A stretch of 64,000 bases of DNA, from assembly GCF_024679245.1 (NCBI RefSeq), contig NC_090178.1, positions 4,572,702-4,636,701 of the forward strand. Reading direction: 5' to 3'. The stretch comes from Pseudorasbora parva. Taxonomy: Eukaryota; Chordata; Actinopteri; Cypriniformes; Gobionidae. Positions 11,963 to 24,147 of this stretch are shown here, in pieces. A program made the translations under genes and the position numbers. The notes under the pieces were generated by a model. It did no database searches and was not told where the DNA came from. It was given only the letters and a program-made list of their open reading frames with translations. The first letter of the stretch is position 1, and every line of letters starts with the position of its first letter.

Positions 11963-12738
11963 GTACGTCATCTGAGAGAGACTTTTACCGTAGTGGCCAA
12001 AAGAGTTGGTTTTTAATGACCTTACAAGTTAGATTAGGCTATTTCAAAGGCTCCTGATTTAGTTTGGCGTCTTCAACAACAGGTTTACATGCATCAAAGG
12101 ACAATTTTCTCATACATTGCACATCTCCACAATTTTCAATGATACTCAAACCACTCGATGGATGAATCAGTCTCTCTAAATCCCTCTTTCTGTGAGCCTA
12201 CTTTTTGATTGGTCAGATGGCCTAGTCTGTTGTGATTGGTCTATCCTAATATATTCTGTTAATAAAAATAAAAAAAATTAAGTGAACTTTTATTTTGACG
12301 GGATGCCATGAAGACCTTGGAGTGTCTGTGTTCAAATGACGATAGTTTTCTCAAATGAAACGGCAAATTCTCATAAAGTGATGTTTAGATGCGTTCGGCT
12401 GGTCATCCAGCACCATGAATTCCATAATTTTCTTCATAAATGCATTTATGCTTTGGTCTTTTCGCTGCTTATACCAAGGAAAGATAGGAGAGGCTGCTGA
12501 CCTGTGGCTGGCTCTGAGCTCTGGCTAGCTTTAGCAGTTTTACCTTTACTATCTTACCTTATTCAAACTGGGCATGTTCCACATGGTGATGGAGTTAAGT
12601 GTCTAATTAGGTTTGTAGGTTTGTCAAGTTTTAGAAATGGCATAATTAGTGTCTTCTTCACTCACAGTAATAAAACTTCCATAACAACGACATGTTTGCA
12701 TGCAGCTGTAAGTGCGTCTCATGCTCACAGCCACATGT
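11963..12738. other. Intron start, no element recognised
   Basis: The sequence begins with a strong GTACGT donor. I see no terminal repeats, tandem arrays or coding homology before the hAT-like fragment at 12739. Confidence 0.4.
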
Positions 12739-14612
12739 AGGGATCGGCTCAAAATTGCCGACACGTGTGACATGCAGAAAATCGGCCAATTCCGATCCCT
12801 GGCCGATCTAGGGATGGTGAAAAAACTAAACATTTTCTTGACCGACCACCGAGCCTCATTAGTGGGTTGAAACCGGTTAACCGATTAGTTTAAAATATGC
12901 TGCGCTATTTGAAATAACAGCCGCGAGCTGCGCCTGCAATTTCGCAACTCTGTCGCATCTCTCTGCGACTCTGCCTCCCGCTCTCTCACACACACACTGT
13001 CCTGGCAGCGTGTAGCCTACATCATAAACGATGTGCTACTGTATTTAAGCACTGTATCACACAAGTTCCAACTTACATCTGTGTCGTTCGTAGCCTAGCC
13101 GAAATCATTTCTTTATATTGTTTGCTAGAAACACTAACCAATCACCTTGATCTGGATCAAGTGCGGCTCTCCTGCAGCTGGAATGTGTTCACAGATGCCA
13201 TAGCAACTCTCAACGACCACCAGGACTTAAAGGGGTACTTCAGCGCTGGGAAGATGAATCTGTATTTAAACTGGGTCATCAATGTAGTAGAAATGTGAAA
13301 TTATTTTTGAATTTGGTGTCTTCTAGACTGAGAAAAGACAGAAAATGTATTTTTGTCCCATGGGGATGAAAGACTACAATTCCCAGAATGCTTCGCTGCC
13401 CTGTGAGGCCATTCCCAACGCCACCAACTTCATTTCTGTGACTGAGTTAGAGAAGACACTACAATTAAAAACTGAACGTGTCTGTTCAATATAATGAGTG
13501 AGTGACCGCGTGAGTGTCACAGCACTGAGCACTAACTGCAGGAGTGATGAGCGCTGAGGTAATCGCGACTGTACTCACGGCATACATTCACAACGCGAGT
13601 TCAGTCTGGCGCGTTTCAGTTCATGCCTTTGCAAGCTTAACTTTCATAGAAATGAATTTGAGAAGTTAAAAGACTTACATTGCTCACCATAGCTCCGTTT
13701 AAATGATCCTGTAGCTGCAAGCTGAGCTCTCCCTGCAAGCTGAGTGTGATCTCCATCCCCCATGCGCGGATTCAAAACATGTGGAAATGGCTCCCTCTGC
13801 TGGCTGTAGTCTTTAGCCTCTGGGCAAACATTCCTCCTATGATGCAAAAATCGTCAATTTGCATCATAGGAGGAATTTTTCCAGAAATAAAATGCATAAA
13901 TCTCTCCTCTCAGGGAGATATGAGGGGGGAAAGCACAATAATTTGAATATACTCCAGGGTTTCTACTGATACAAAGCCATATGCTAATCGCTTAAGTAAC
14001 CCTTTAAACGATTTTATAAAAGCTATTTATTTGTTGTAAAGTGTAATACTCATCATCATCAAAAAAAAAAAAAACCATCTTCTGTTAGGCGCAGTTGAAG
14101 TAAAAAGTGCCTGGGACAAACGCCTGTCAGGAGCCAGAGCCAGGCTGTGTCTGTGTGTCATTATTCCAACATTATCTTCATAACTTCTTACGAAATAAAA
14201 GGTTTACCCCTGAGAAAAATTTTCTTTCCCCTCTTGTCAACATTATAGCCTGGTGAGAGTGCGTGTGTGCTCTTCAGGTGCGCGCTGTGTATCACGTCAT
14301 ATAAGGACGCACACTAAAAGTAATCAGGTCAGGTCGTTTACATAGTTAAATTTTCCATTTGATCGGTTCATGAAAAGGTGTATCCCATTCCTCTCAAACC
14401 AATTACACTTTCATTCGGTTTGGCCAATTGTATTCTGAGGTGTTTATATGGAGCATTTTCATTCGGATTGGATTTTTAAACTGATTAAACACACCTATAG
14501 ACTGTAGAAAAAATTCTCTGCATGGCACTTTAAAAACCAGATTGTTTATTTATAGTTCGATTACGGATATTTCACGTTATGTTCGAATATCGACTAAAAA
14601 GTGACTGCCCTA
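12739..14612. mobile_element. Decayed hAT-like elements hosting a TTAA element
   Basis: Two hAT-like left ends are stacked at 12739 (TAGGGATCGG) and 12809 (TAGGGATGGTGAAAAAACTA). A matching but diverged right end (CGACTAAAAAGTGACTGCCC TA) closes at about 14612. No clear 8-bp duplication is visible. The body is split by the TTAA element at 13231-14003. Confidence 0.45.
13231..14003. mobile_element. TTAA-target non-autonomous element
   Basis: Left AGGGGTACTTCAGCG and right CGCTTAAGTAACCCT are imperfect inverted repeats flanked by TTAA at 13227-13230 and 14004-14007. An internal short inverted repeat near 13826-13880 (ATTCCTCCTATGATGCAAAA and complement) would form a hairpin. No coding capacity. 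Confidence 0.72.
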
Positions 14613-14629
14613 ACATCAATTAGGCAGGC

Positions 14630-15240
14630 CCTAAGTGATTCCAGCCCATCAATATTTAGTTTTAGGGGTAAGTAAACTTGTGTCGTTCACAGTAGAACGA
14701 CATCCCATGTTTCCTGAAGATAGATCCTAATGGGAGCATACATAATGCAAAAAGAATGGGGGCTAAAATTGATCCTTGAGGAACACCACAAGACAGAACA
14801 GTCGCCTCTGACAAATATTCCCCAATATTAACACTAAACTTCCTATTTGAAAGATACGATTTAAACCATTCAAGGACATCTCCTTTGATACCAACACAAA
14901 GCTCCAAGTGTGCAAGAAGGATAGAGTGATCCACTGTATCAAAAGCTGCGCTGTCTAGCAGTACAAGTACAGTACAATACCCAGAATCAGCAGCTATTAA
15001 CACGCCATTTAAAACCTTCAGGAGAGCAGTCTCTGTCAAATTAAATCTTTTAAAACCTGATTTAAAAAGCTCAAATACCTTATTTTCCTCCAGGAAACTC
15101 TGCAGCTGTTACAACACTGTCTTCTCTAAAATCTTTGAAATAAAAGGCAAATGAGAAACAGGTCTAAAATTTGGCAAAATATTTAGTCTAAATTTAGTTT
15201 CTTTAACAAAAGCCAAACTATAGGTACCGTGGAACAGTGT
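14630..15240 (-). pseudogene. L2/CR1-like LINE reverse transcriptase fragment
   Basis: The minus-strand frame contains LLDSAAFDTVDHSILLAHLE, WFKSYLSNRKFSVNIGEY and CGVPQGSILAPILF, which are reverse-transcriptase motifs of the L2/CR1/Rex1-type LINEs. The LDLSAAFD motif has lost a leucine and the YADD catalytic box is disrupted (CERHKF follows FHC-like sequence), so the polymerase is dead. Homology continues upstream to about 15240 in other frames. Confidence 0.75.
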
Positions 15241-15510
15241 ATGTTTCCAGACATTGATTTATGATGTTTAAAAGATTAGGCCCTACTGCATCAAAAACGT
15301 TTCAAATGAAATGGAGGGATAATGTGCGTAGAGGAGCCCGACGGCTTCATTGACCCACTATTTCCCGAAGATAAGAGAGAAAAATGGGTTCATATTGTTT
15401 AAACTCCGTAGATAACCAGGTATCGAAGATAGAAACAGGGGAGGTGGATAATATGAGGCATATGAGCCATTTGAGGCATAGCCCAATTTTGTACTGTCCC
15501 GCAGACTAAA

Positions 15511-16566
15511 AGGTGCACTATGCAACTTTCCGTCCTCTGGAGGGCGCCTATTCTAAACAAAGGCGTAGTTTGATGACGCCAGGTGTGAGCGCAGTATCTT
15601 GGGGCATGTGGTCTTCTCCTCACAGCCGGTGGAAAATAGGACACAGGCAGAAATCATGTTCATGAAAAGACGAGAGTCGGCTGTTTTTGAATAGCCTATT
15701 GTAAGTTTCTAATTTAAAATGTTTGTGATTTAGGCTATAACCTATCTTTAAATGTTTTGCCACTTGTGTGAGCTAAATCTAAAGTATATAAATATGAATT
15801 AATTAATTTAATAAAATGTTGTTTAAATGTAGTAGGCCTAGGCTACGTAACCTGACTTCTATTAAAGAGTAAACAAAGAGAATTTGAATTCTGACGAGGC
15901 ATGTTCAGTAAAAACTTTTGGATTTTAAATAAAAAATAATGAATAAATGCTGTGTTTGTGATATGCAACAGCGGATCAGTTGCGGACTGCAAACGCAGCA
16001 TATGTGAAAGCACAACAGGGCGTGGGGTTCCTGCAATGCATACGCAACGCAACACGCACCGCACACACACTGCAGATGGAGTATGTGTGAAACGGGCGTT
16101 ACTGTAGTGTAAAGCAGAGCAGGAGCGAGTGTTGTGGACCTGAGCACGGCCGCTGGAGCGATTGTTAAACAATTAAGTTTAACAAGTACCTGGAATTTAT
16201 TTTGACGGGACGGGACACAGTCGACCTTTTTATCATATCAGATACATTTAAGTGTGTTTAAAATGATGTTCTGACGTTACTCTGTGCGTTCGCTCGGCGC
16301 TGCTGTGACTTGTTCACACTGCTAAGAGGAGAATAAGCTTCTGCAGAATAAACCCGAGGGTAACGCAGATATGACGCGATGGACAGGCGACTCGCTCAAA
16401 CGCTATGCTGACACGTCCCGGTCCTTAGTTAAAATAGCAATTTTCTCACAATTTACAAATAGTTGGAAACATTTGGGATATTGTAAGTACTCAACTGAAC
16501 AAAATATATAACACCGGCCTAGTGGTTTTTGGATATTTTACTGCAAAAATACTACATAGTGCACCT
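15511..16566. mobile_element. TTAA-target element, family A (long copy)
   Basis: Starts AGGTGCACTATG and ends CATAGTGCACCT, like the copy at 2972-3652. It is about 375 bp longer, with extra sequence near 15660-16090. The right TTAA (16567-16570) is shared with the next element. The left flank reads TAAA, so that copy of the duplication has mutated. Confidence 0.75.
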
Positions 16567-16570
16567 TTAA

Positions 16571-17756
16571 AGGGGGGGTGAAACACTCAGTTTCAGTCAG
16601 TGTCATGTCAATCTTGAGTACCTATAGAGTAGCATTGCATCCTGCATATCTCCGAAAAGTCTTTATTTTTTTAATAATTATATAAGAAAGATGCGCTGTT
16701 CCGAGTCTTTCCGAAAAAAGCCTAGCGGGTGGGGGCGTGTCGTGTGAGCGGAGCTAAATAATGACGTGTGCAGCAGCGCGCTGTGTGTTGAGTCGAGTGC
16801 GTCATCCCTAACAGCGGGAAAAAAACTTTATTCAAAATAAAAATATGGCTTTTAATCAGATACAGCCATACATCTATGATCCGGAATCAGACCCAGAGGC
16901 TGCAGTTGAACAGGAGCAGCAGCAAAAACGACTAGAGCAGGACGTCTCTATGTGGTACAAGTTATACACTAACTATATAATATGCTTAGCGGCTTGTGTT
17001 ATTTACATATTTATACTTGAATTATATCGTCGTATTTTTGTCTTTGAAGGTGTACATGTGGGAAGTGCAGTTGTGCACGTGTGTTTGTGTGTTTACGCGT
17101 GGTTTGTGTAGACAGTAAGCGGACTAAAAAAAACACAGACATTTGAAGCAGTCTCACTCACCCTTCTATCGTTGGGACTGCTCCATCATTCAGCATTAGG
17201 CGTTTGGGAAAATCCGGCGTCGAGCTGGGCCTTGTTTATGAAACAGTCGGCACCGAAATGCAGCGAACAGATATAAACATTCGCGCAACTCAGTTGCTGA
17301 TCCGGAAAAGCAAATTACATCCACTGTTGCCTTAACGCGGGGTTTTGGGGAACCTGTGCAGGACTGTCTTGGTCTGGCAACCAAAAACGCACTTTTTTGG
17401 TGACATTGTTATGTGCTATGTGTAATTGTCACCTGTCCAGCATCCTACAAACCAGCGCTTTGATGGGCGTAGGCTGTTGCTCTCTCTCTCCCTCTCTCTC
17501 TCTCACGCGCTTCCGGTAGAATTGTCCGTAAGGCCCATACAAGGAAATTCCGCCCCCATTAACGTCAAAGGGGACGCATGATCTCAAAAAACTTGCCGAA
17601 ACTCATGACTAACCGGAAGTAGTATTTTTGACAAAGAAATACTCCCATCAAACGTCCACCTTAACTTTTGAAACTTTGTCTATGTTTAGTATGGGATTCC
17701 AAGTCTTTAACAGTGTAAAAAGATCAGTATGCATGAAACAGCATTTCACCCCCCCT
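16571..17756. mobile_element. TTAA-target element B carrying an exon-like frame
   Basis: Termini AGGGGGGGTGAAAC and TTTCACCCCCCCT are flanked by TTAA at 16567-16570 and 17757-17760. The left TTAA is the right-hand target site of the family A copy, so the two elements abut with no spare base. The 1.19-kb body contains a short protein-coding-like frame at 16845 and no transposase. Kolobok fits the AGG termini better than piggyBac, but this is inference. Confidence 0.75.
16845..16950 (+). pseudogene. Exon-like frame in element B, fish P2X7-like domain N-terminus
   Basis: The frame begins MAFNQIQPYIYDPESDPEAA and reaches RLEQDVSMW, where a GTACAAGT donor-like site occurs. The order QPYxxEPESDPE, then DVSxW, matches my recollection of a large family of fish proteins related to the zinc-binding C-terminal domain of P2X7, in which a cysteine cluster follows the tryptophan. 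Beyond the donor the frame turns into a hydrophobic tail that looks like intron read-through. No downstream cysteine exon was found in the element. Family assignment is from memory and uncertain. Confidence 0.4.
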
Positions 17757-17760
17757 TTAA

Positions 17761-18190
17761 GATAGTTGACCTATCATAAACCAATAAGCACTGCGTAACT
17801 TTCACAAGAAAACAAAGTAGAATGCACAATACAAAGTCAAGTTGAAGTTTGTTGTGAAGCTCTTGCCATCTCGAAAACGCCATTTTGATTTCTCATTTTG
17901 CTCCAAATGCTGGGCATGGCCCATAATGTTTGAACGAAACTACAACAGCGCCGTTTGACGTTGCACAGTTGTCCACATCTGTTGCCATGGTTTCTACGGC
18001 GATAAAAGCGGAAACCGAGGGAAACATTGATATGATGCCATTAGATATGTTTCCATGCAAAGTTGCAGATGTAACTTATGTGCAAAATTGCAATTTAGCA
18101 TAAAACATTTGCGAAAAAGCACCGTTTCCATCCAGTGAGTCCAAGAGAACAAAATCGTCACTATAGTGCTGTCAAAAGTACCGACCACGA
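17761..18190. other. Intronic sequence without recognised elements
   Basis: Moderately AT-rich, with no terminal repeats, tandem arrays or coding homology seen. Confidence 0.35.
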
Positions 18191-18195
18191 TTATT

Positions 18196-18211
18196 TATTT
18201 ATATATATATA

Positions 18212-18294
<83 letters not shown>
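18196..18294. repeat. (TA)n microsatellite
   Basis: About 95 bases of AT dinucleotides with one early TTTA interruption. Frames of alternating Tyr and Ile on both strands are artefacts. Confidence 0.95.
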
Positions 18295-18297
<3 letters not shown>

Positions 18298-18429
18298 TAC
18301 ACATGTATATACATACATGTACTGGGATATAATGCATTCCCACTGAATAAAAGTCTTAATTTCTTTAAAAAAAGAACAAACAAAAAAAAACCTTTCTGAC
18401 AACAAACTTTTGACCGGTAAGTGTAAATT

Positions 18430-19192
18430 CACAGCCGTGAGGGAAAAACAATCTAAATTGTGAGTTAAAAAGTCACAATTACCTTTATAAATGTTTTATA
18501 GGGAGATATGGGCTTCCATAGACTTCTGTCCATCCAAAGGAAAAACAATACAAATTGAGATGTGCTTTGAAACAAACCCTTCTCATAAATACCTAGCTCA
18601 TTTGCCTTTATATATTGCTTCTAGGGTATCTTTGACACATCCAGTGGCTCTTACTTCCTTGAAAAGGCTTATTTATTTTATTGATCAATATGCCGGTGTG
18701 CCATCAAGGCTACAAATGGTTTACTTTCGTCCACATTAAACTTAATGAGTTTAACATAAATTTTAACATCAAAAAGCTCATTTCTGATTCAAGTGCTTCT
18801 CTTAAATCTCAAATTCTGTCATTTTATTTTATTTTCTTCTGTGGGACAAAAACAAAGCAATTGCACAATATTCATATGAGCAAATCCGTGAACTCATTCC
18901 TTATATTTAAAATTAAAATACCCCAGTGTTTTATTTTTTAAATTGTCAGCCAGCAACAGAATATTTTGCCATGCAGGCGTCCATGATATTTTGTTGTATG
19001 AATATGTAAAAAATATGTATCAAAAATAAGAACAGAGAATTATTATATCTTCATTCATTCTTTGCTTTTATCAACACTTGAATGTGAATAAGTTCAAAAA
19101 CAACATTTTGAACAAAACCTGAGAATATCGCATTTTTGTCAAAGACTTCATCCGGATTGGATTTTGAAGATGATCAAAACATAGCAGTTTTG
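18430..19192. other. Low-complexity repeat remnant then plain intron
   Basis: At 18440-18545 the ATTGTGAGTTAAAAAGTCAC phrase recalls the repeat at 181-400 in the other orientation. The remainder to 19192 is AT-rich with no recognised feature. Confidence 0.4.
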
Positions 19193-19200
19193 ATTTATAT

Positions 19201-20520
19201 TAGGGATGGGACGAAATATCGTTTGACAAAATATCGCGATACAAAACGTGACGAAACGCATCGAGGTCGAAAAAAATTTATCGCGAAATAAAGATAGATG
19301 GCACTGCTGCTTGATTTGCGTAGAATGAGGTTGGGGTGCAGCAGCAAACATTAATAGGGAAAGAAAAGGGTTGACATTAGCATTAATATTCTAAACCAAA
19401 AATGCAGTTATTGCCTACATAAACTACCATATTTTCTGTTTAACTTTTATTAGACTCCAGAAAGAAAAGGGCGTTTTTTCACTGAGCACATTCTCTGCAG
19501 TCTGAGCGCGATGCACTGCAGCTCACTCTCGCTCATGTCTGAGGTAAATCATTAACACCATCACCGCTTACAGTACACCTGTTTTATTGAACTAAATACA
19601 TTACAATCGGCTAAAACGAATGCACAGGTTACTTTGCTGAACAAGCGCGCTCCGGAGTCGTCCGTGTTCTTCACACTGTCCACGTGAATCGTGGTCCAGT
19701 TCAGCGCGCACGCGCAAAATACCGGCAGTTCAACAGGAAATGCGGATCTCTTAAAGGGGCCGCACTATATTCCTACTCGTGTAATATGGACCTCCTCCAG
19801 GTATGGTCTGGTTCTGGTTCGCTCACTGGTACACATTAACAATTTTTCATTCGAACTTTGCCCTGTTCTGAATTAAACTGCCAGTGTAAAAACTCCCTTT
19901 ATATTCTTAAAATGAGAGAAATCACTAACAGTTACTTACTCATTATTTGTAAGTTTAGGCTTAAGAGAACAATTTCTTAGATAAACATATCTATGACCTT
20001 TGATATGTCTAGTCTTCATACTGTATTGATTATTATTGAATAAGTATGGTTTCACTAATAATAAATGTACATTTGCATAAAGCATGCATATTTGTCCATA
20101 CCTATGTTGATTAGAGTATTAAAAACTTAATTTAAACTTAATTTAAGATACATTTACAATTGCTAAAAAGGTGCGATTTAAAATCGAGTTAACTCATGAC
20201 AATCATGCAGTTAATCGCGATTCAATATTTTAATTGATTGACATCCCTACAGTGCCCTCCACAATTATTGGCACCCCTGTTAAAGATGTGGTCGCGGACT
20301 TCTAAAAATTCTTCCTTTTTTTTAAACAACATAGAACCAAAATGCAAAAAAAGAGAAAAATCCTACCTTTCGTTTAAGTACATTACTTTGGTGGTGAAAA
20401 AATCACAGATTTGAAAAATATAAAAATAAAATTTGATATCGTATCGTGACGTATCGTATCGTAACCCTGGCATATCGAGGTGCATTGTATCGTGAGTTTA
20501 AGTGTATCGTCCCATCCCTA
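19201..20520. mobile_element. hAT element with exact 8-bp target duplication
   Basis: Termini TAGGGATGGGACGA and TCGTCCCATCCCTA are perfect inverted repeats flanked by ATTTATAT at 19193-19200 and 20521-20528. Subterminal ATATCG and GTATCG motifs occur at both ends. Inside are pieces of other elements: a hAT-like right end at 20169-20249 and a Tc1-like end beginning CAGTGCCCTCCACAATTATT at 20250. No intact transposase frame is present, so it is non-autonomous. Confidence 0.88.
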
Positions 20521-20549
20521 ATTTATATGCTGATGAATGTTTGGTGATC

Positions 20550-20690
20550 GTTATTATAAGTCAAGTCAAGACACCTTTATTTCTATAGTGCTTTTATCAA
20601 TACAGATTGCTTCAAAGCAGCTTTACAGTGATAACAGGAAATGAATAGAAGAGCTTTAGCTGTACAGCAGCTCTAGAATAAAGTTATTGT
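20550..20690. repeat. Retroposon tail repeat (AAGCAGCTTTACAGTG type)
   Basis: Shares CACCTTTATTTCTATAGTGC and CAAAGCAGCTTTACAGTG with longer copies at 43866-44140 and 58082-58440. This is a dispersed fish retroposon 3' region; the exact family is not assigned. Confidence 0.6.
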
Positions 20691-21095
20691 CCATCTAAAG
20701 TACGTTTTTGATTTATTCATTTCTACTGTAAAAAACAGCATCAACATTGATTCCATGTGTCAATATTATATCTAAAGTATGATTAGGAAGATGATCTTTT
20801 TTTCCGACCTGGAGATTATAAATTCATTCAGAAGATGTGTAATAGCGCCCCCTACCGTATAACAGTGAAAACATGGAAATGAAAACCTCATCAATGGCTA
20901 AGAAGCGTTCAGCCAGGTTCACTGGCAAGGCTTAACCTAGTCCCAGACTAAAACGCATGTTTGAGCTGTTTTAACTGAAAGTAACTTAAAGGGCACCTAT
21001 TATGCAGTTTTTTTTTACAAGATATAAAAGTCTCCAGAGTGTGTATGTGAAGTTTTAGCTCAATACCCCACAGATCATTTTTTACAGCATCTTAA

Positions 21096-21525
21096 AGCTC
21101 CACTGTGTGATATTTTCCCCCATCTAGCAGTGTAAAGGTATATGACCATCCAGTGAATAATAGTTTCTGTTCCTCTCAATTCCGATTTCGTTTTAACTCC
21201 TACGGTGGCCGATTTAGTCCAAGATTAACATGGCAATCCCCCTCTTCACATTCGACACGGTGCCATCGAGTGTTAAAACGCGAAAGGCGAAGCTTGAATT
21301 TACGGGTATGTCCCTCTTTGGCTACTGTACTTTCAAGATGGAGGGGCAACATGGCGACCGGGATTCGAACCCCTCACCCGTATGTGTTTTCAATGGCATA
21401 TTATAAACTTACAAGAATACTTTATTATGTGAAAGAAGTAAATATACATTAATGAGCAAATATATTTTTGAAAGAACTAAGTGATTTTAGCTAAGAATAA
21501 ACAAAAAAAGTTACACAGTGTAGTT
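21096..21525. mobile_element. Nested TTAA element
   Basis: Flanked by TTAA at 21092-21095 and 21526-21529. Ends AGCTCCACTGTGTGA and ACACAGTGTAGTTT are imperfect inverted repeats. The host element reads continuously across the insertion point. Confidence 0.65.
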
Positions 21526-21917
21526 TTAAAATTACCACTTTTGGGGGGCAAGCAAAAACTCGCCATTTTTGTTTGTGTCCCTTTAAATGCAAATGAGCTG
21601 CTGCTCCAGCCCCCTTTCTAGAAGAGGGCGGAGCTTCAAGAGCTCACACTTCGGAGTCAGGAAAATCTCATCTCAGGTAATTAAAATGTCAGGACAGAAA
21701 CTGTACTAGCAGTGTTCAGTTTGAACCGGACTCGGACAATAATGCCTACAGAGCCAGAGAATAAACGCTGTATTAAGACGGAACAGATATAGTTACGTTT
21801 AATTACGGTTATAACTTATTTGTCATCTTGCTTTTATCCGCTATTAGTATAAGCATGTTGTAGCGGACCCTGTCTGAATGATTGCCGAATTTTTACTGAT
21901 TAGTTTTATGAAGTCTA

Positions 21918-22088
21918 CACTGTAAAAAAAAAAAAAATCAGGTCTCCAATTAAAAATAAAATAAAATAAAATTAAATTGCATCATTTCACAGACATACAA
22001 TTTGGCCAACTAAAAACAGTTAAATGTAATCAGTCGCTAGAAAATTTTCAGTTGGAGACTTTTTTTTTTTTTTTTTTTTTTTACAGTG
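21918..22088. mobile_element. Short A/T-tailed inverted-repeat element
   Basis: Begins CACTGTAAAAA and ends TTTTTACAGTG, with an inner inverted pair AGTCTCCAA-like, flanked by TA on each side. It is 171 bp and non-coding, and could be a Tc1/mariner- or CACTA-derived miniature element. Confidence 0.6.
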
Positions 22089-22300
22089 TATTGTACTTCA
22101 CATAAAAGATGAAGTGTCGGTTTTCACTCCAGAAAATCACAGTAAGAGCTGAATAAAACGCAGTACAAGAAGTGCGCATCTTTAGTCTTATCCATAAACT
22201 CTCTCTTCCTTGCATTTTCATCAGCATATACAGCGAATTACTCAAAACATTCCTTACAACTAACAGTGAACAAATATATACAGACCTTATGCCTTTTCAG

Positions 22301-23180
22301 CAGAGCTGGACAGTAACTAAGTACATTTACTTGAGTACTGTACTTAAGTACACTTTTTGAGTATCTGTACTTTACTGGAGTATAATTTTTTTCAGGATAC
22401 TTTTACTTCACTACATTTGAAAGACAAATATCATACTTTTTACTCCACTACATTTCTATCTAGGTCAAAAGTCGTTTCTGCAGCAGCTCTGAAAGTCGGT
22501 GGATGATTTTTTCCTTCTTTAAAAAGTTTTTTGTTGTTGTTGATTCAGACAGTCTGTCAGGAATCACTCTTATAGAGTCATATACATTTTCCTAACTTTT
22601 TTTGAACACTGATCAGTTCATAGCAAAATGGAAGAAGACGGTTCTTAGGCACAGTGTGTGCACCCATAGCCATACTTTGAAAGTATGTTTCAGTTTAAAA
22701 ATAAATCAAGATTAGTTTAGTTGGCATACACTTGGTGCATGTCTTATAAAATATTAAAAATATAAACGTCTTGGAGAAAGAGAATGGTAAAGTTTGGAGA
22801 ATATCAGATGTGTATCAGTGTATTGGATCCGTGCTTTCGGCCTTAAAGTGACAGCAGCTTTGTAAAGAGCTTTGTAACTTTTATACAAGTATTTAAATTA
22901 GTTTAAGTTAGTCGTATGTTAGTATGTCAGACGGAGCATCACTGACTGGCTTAAACCATGATGGCATAATGTGCATTTATACAACAATAATAAAATAATG
23001 AATTGGCATAAAAAAGGAAATTTACTTTGATACTTAAGTACTTTTGAAAACAAATACTTCTGTACTTTTACTTGAGTAAAAATCTATTTTTACAACTTTC
23101 ACTTGTAACGGAGTAATATTTGGCCAGTAGTACTTTTACTTTAACTCAAGTAATGAAGTTGTGTACTTTGTCCACCTCTG
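22301..23180. mobile_element. hAT element with exact 8-bp target duplication
   Basis: Ends CAGAGCTGGACAGTAAC and GTACTTTGTCCACCTCTG are imperfect inverted repeats, flanked by CTTTTCAG at 22293-22300 and 23181-23188. Subterminal arrays of ACTTTTACTTGAGTA-type motifs at both ends are typical of this widespread fish hAT group. No transposase frame. Confidence 0.88.
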
Positions 23181-23655
23181 CTTTTCAGGGGGTAAACTTT
23201 ATATCCGTTAAACAACTTTGATGGGCTGTAAATAAAGTGCACTTTCTCTCTTTCATTACTGCCGTGAACAGTATCGCTCTGGACATTATAAGCTGGATCA
23301 ACGAGTTGGTACTGATCCATCCTTGAGCTTTAACTTTTTGAGCAAAACCTGTGTTTAGTATTGCCCCTCGTTCATAAAGAAACCTAAACCCTCTCCGGCA
23401 TCGAAACAATGGCAGACTGTGTACAGCTCACTCAGGGCGGGTCTGTGCTGAACTGGCAGTGTCCGTCAACAGTCGTGGGCGTGGCCTGTGTAACGTGACA
23501 TCACTTTGCCCAGAATCTGTCAACAGTTTGTTCTGAGACGGTACTTATAATTTATGGAGATATTTATCATTATAGGTTGTGTACACACACTGCCAACACA
23601 CATTTATATTCAAACACTATTTTAAAGGGGATTTTGTGTAATAGGTGCTCTTTAA

Positions 23656-24147
23656 AATATGTCAGTGCCATTGTTTTATCTCAAGATGCACACTAGTAGT
23701 TTTTCTCTAAGGCACATTTATAAAAGCTACTTAAATTGAACTAAGGCCTAATCCTGACTTTATCTAAGCCCTGTCTGTGAAACCAAGTCGTTGTCATAAT
23801 TGATGGAAAATCTCATCACTGGTGGAGAGAGTTAATGGCAGTAAGACAACAAGAGGGCTTGACACAGATGTAATGAGGATCAGAGGGGTGGTTATGCTCC
23901 GTAATCTTCAGTTTGACCGGCCGTGAGGGGCGGGAGCGGGCCGCGCCGACTGTCACGTCAACAGCAACATGAGTAAGAGTTCCAGCGATCCTGACTGACG
24001 TGATTTATCAGCCACAAACCCTTCAGCTGATAGATTGCTAGCATCCCTCCCTTCAACCCCAACCCAATCCTGCCGGCTGAAAGTTGTCAATTATTATGTA
24101 TATCACACCGTGCATTTTCCTGTTGCACAAGATTGAAAATATCAAAA
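23656..24147. other. Unique intronic block, possible conserved non-coding sequence
   Basis: Not repeated in the window, GC-balanced, with a GC-rich core GCGGGAGCGGGCCGCGCCGA near 23932. No coding frame recognised. Conservation cannot be judged from one sequence. Confidence 0.3.

Larger units (their letters stand above)
20990..23651. mobile_element. TTAA-target element hosting three nested insertions
   Basis: The left end AGGGCACCTATTATGCA and right end AATAGGTGCTCT are imperfect inverted repeats with TTAA at 20986-20989 and 23652-23655. The body is broken by elements at 21096-21525, 21918-22088 and 22301-23180. Without them the element would be about 1.2 kb and has no transposase. Confidence 0.75.

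Noticed and set aside
18135..18383. Frames of alternating Tyr/Ile on both strands
   Set aside because: Translation of the (TA)n tract.
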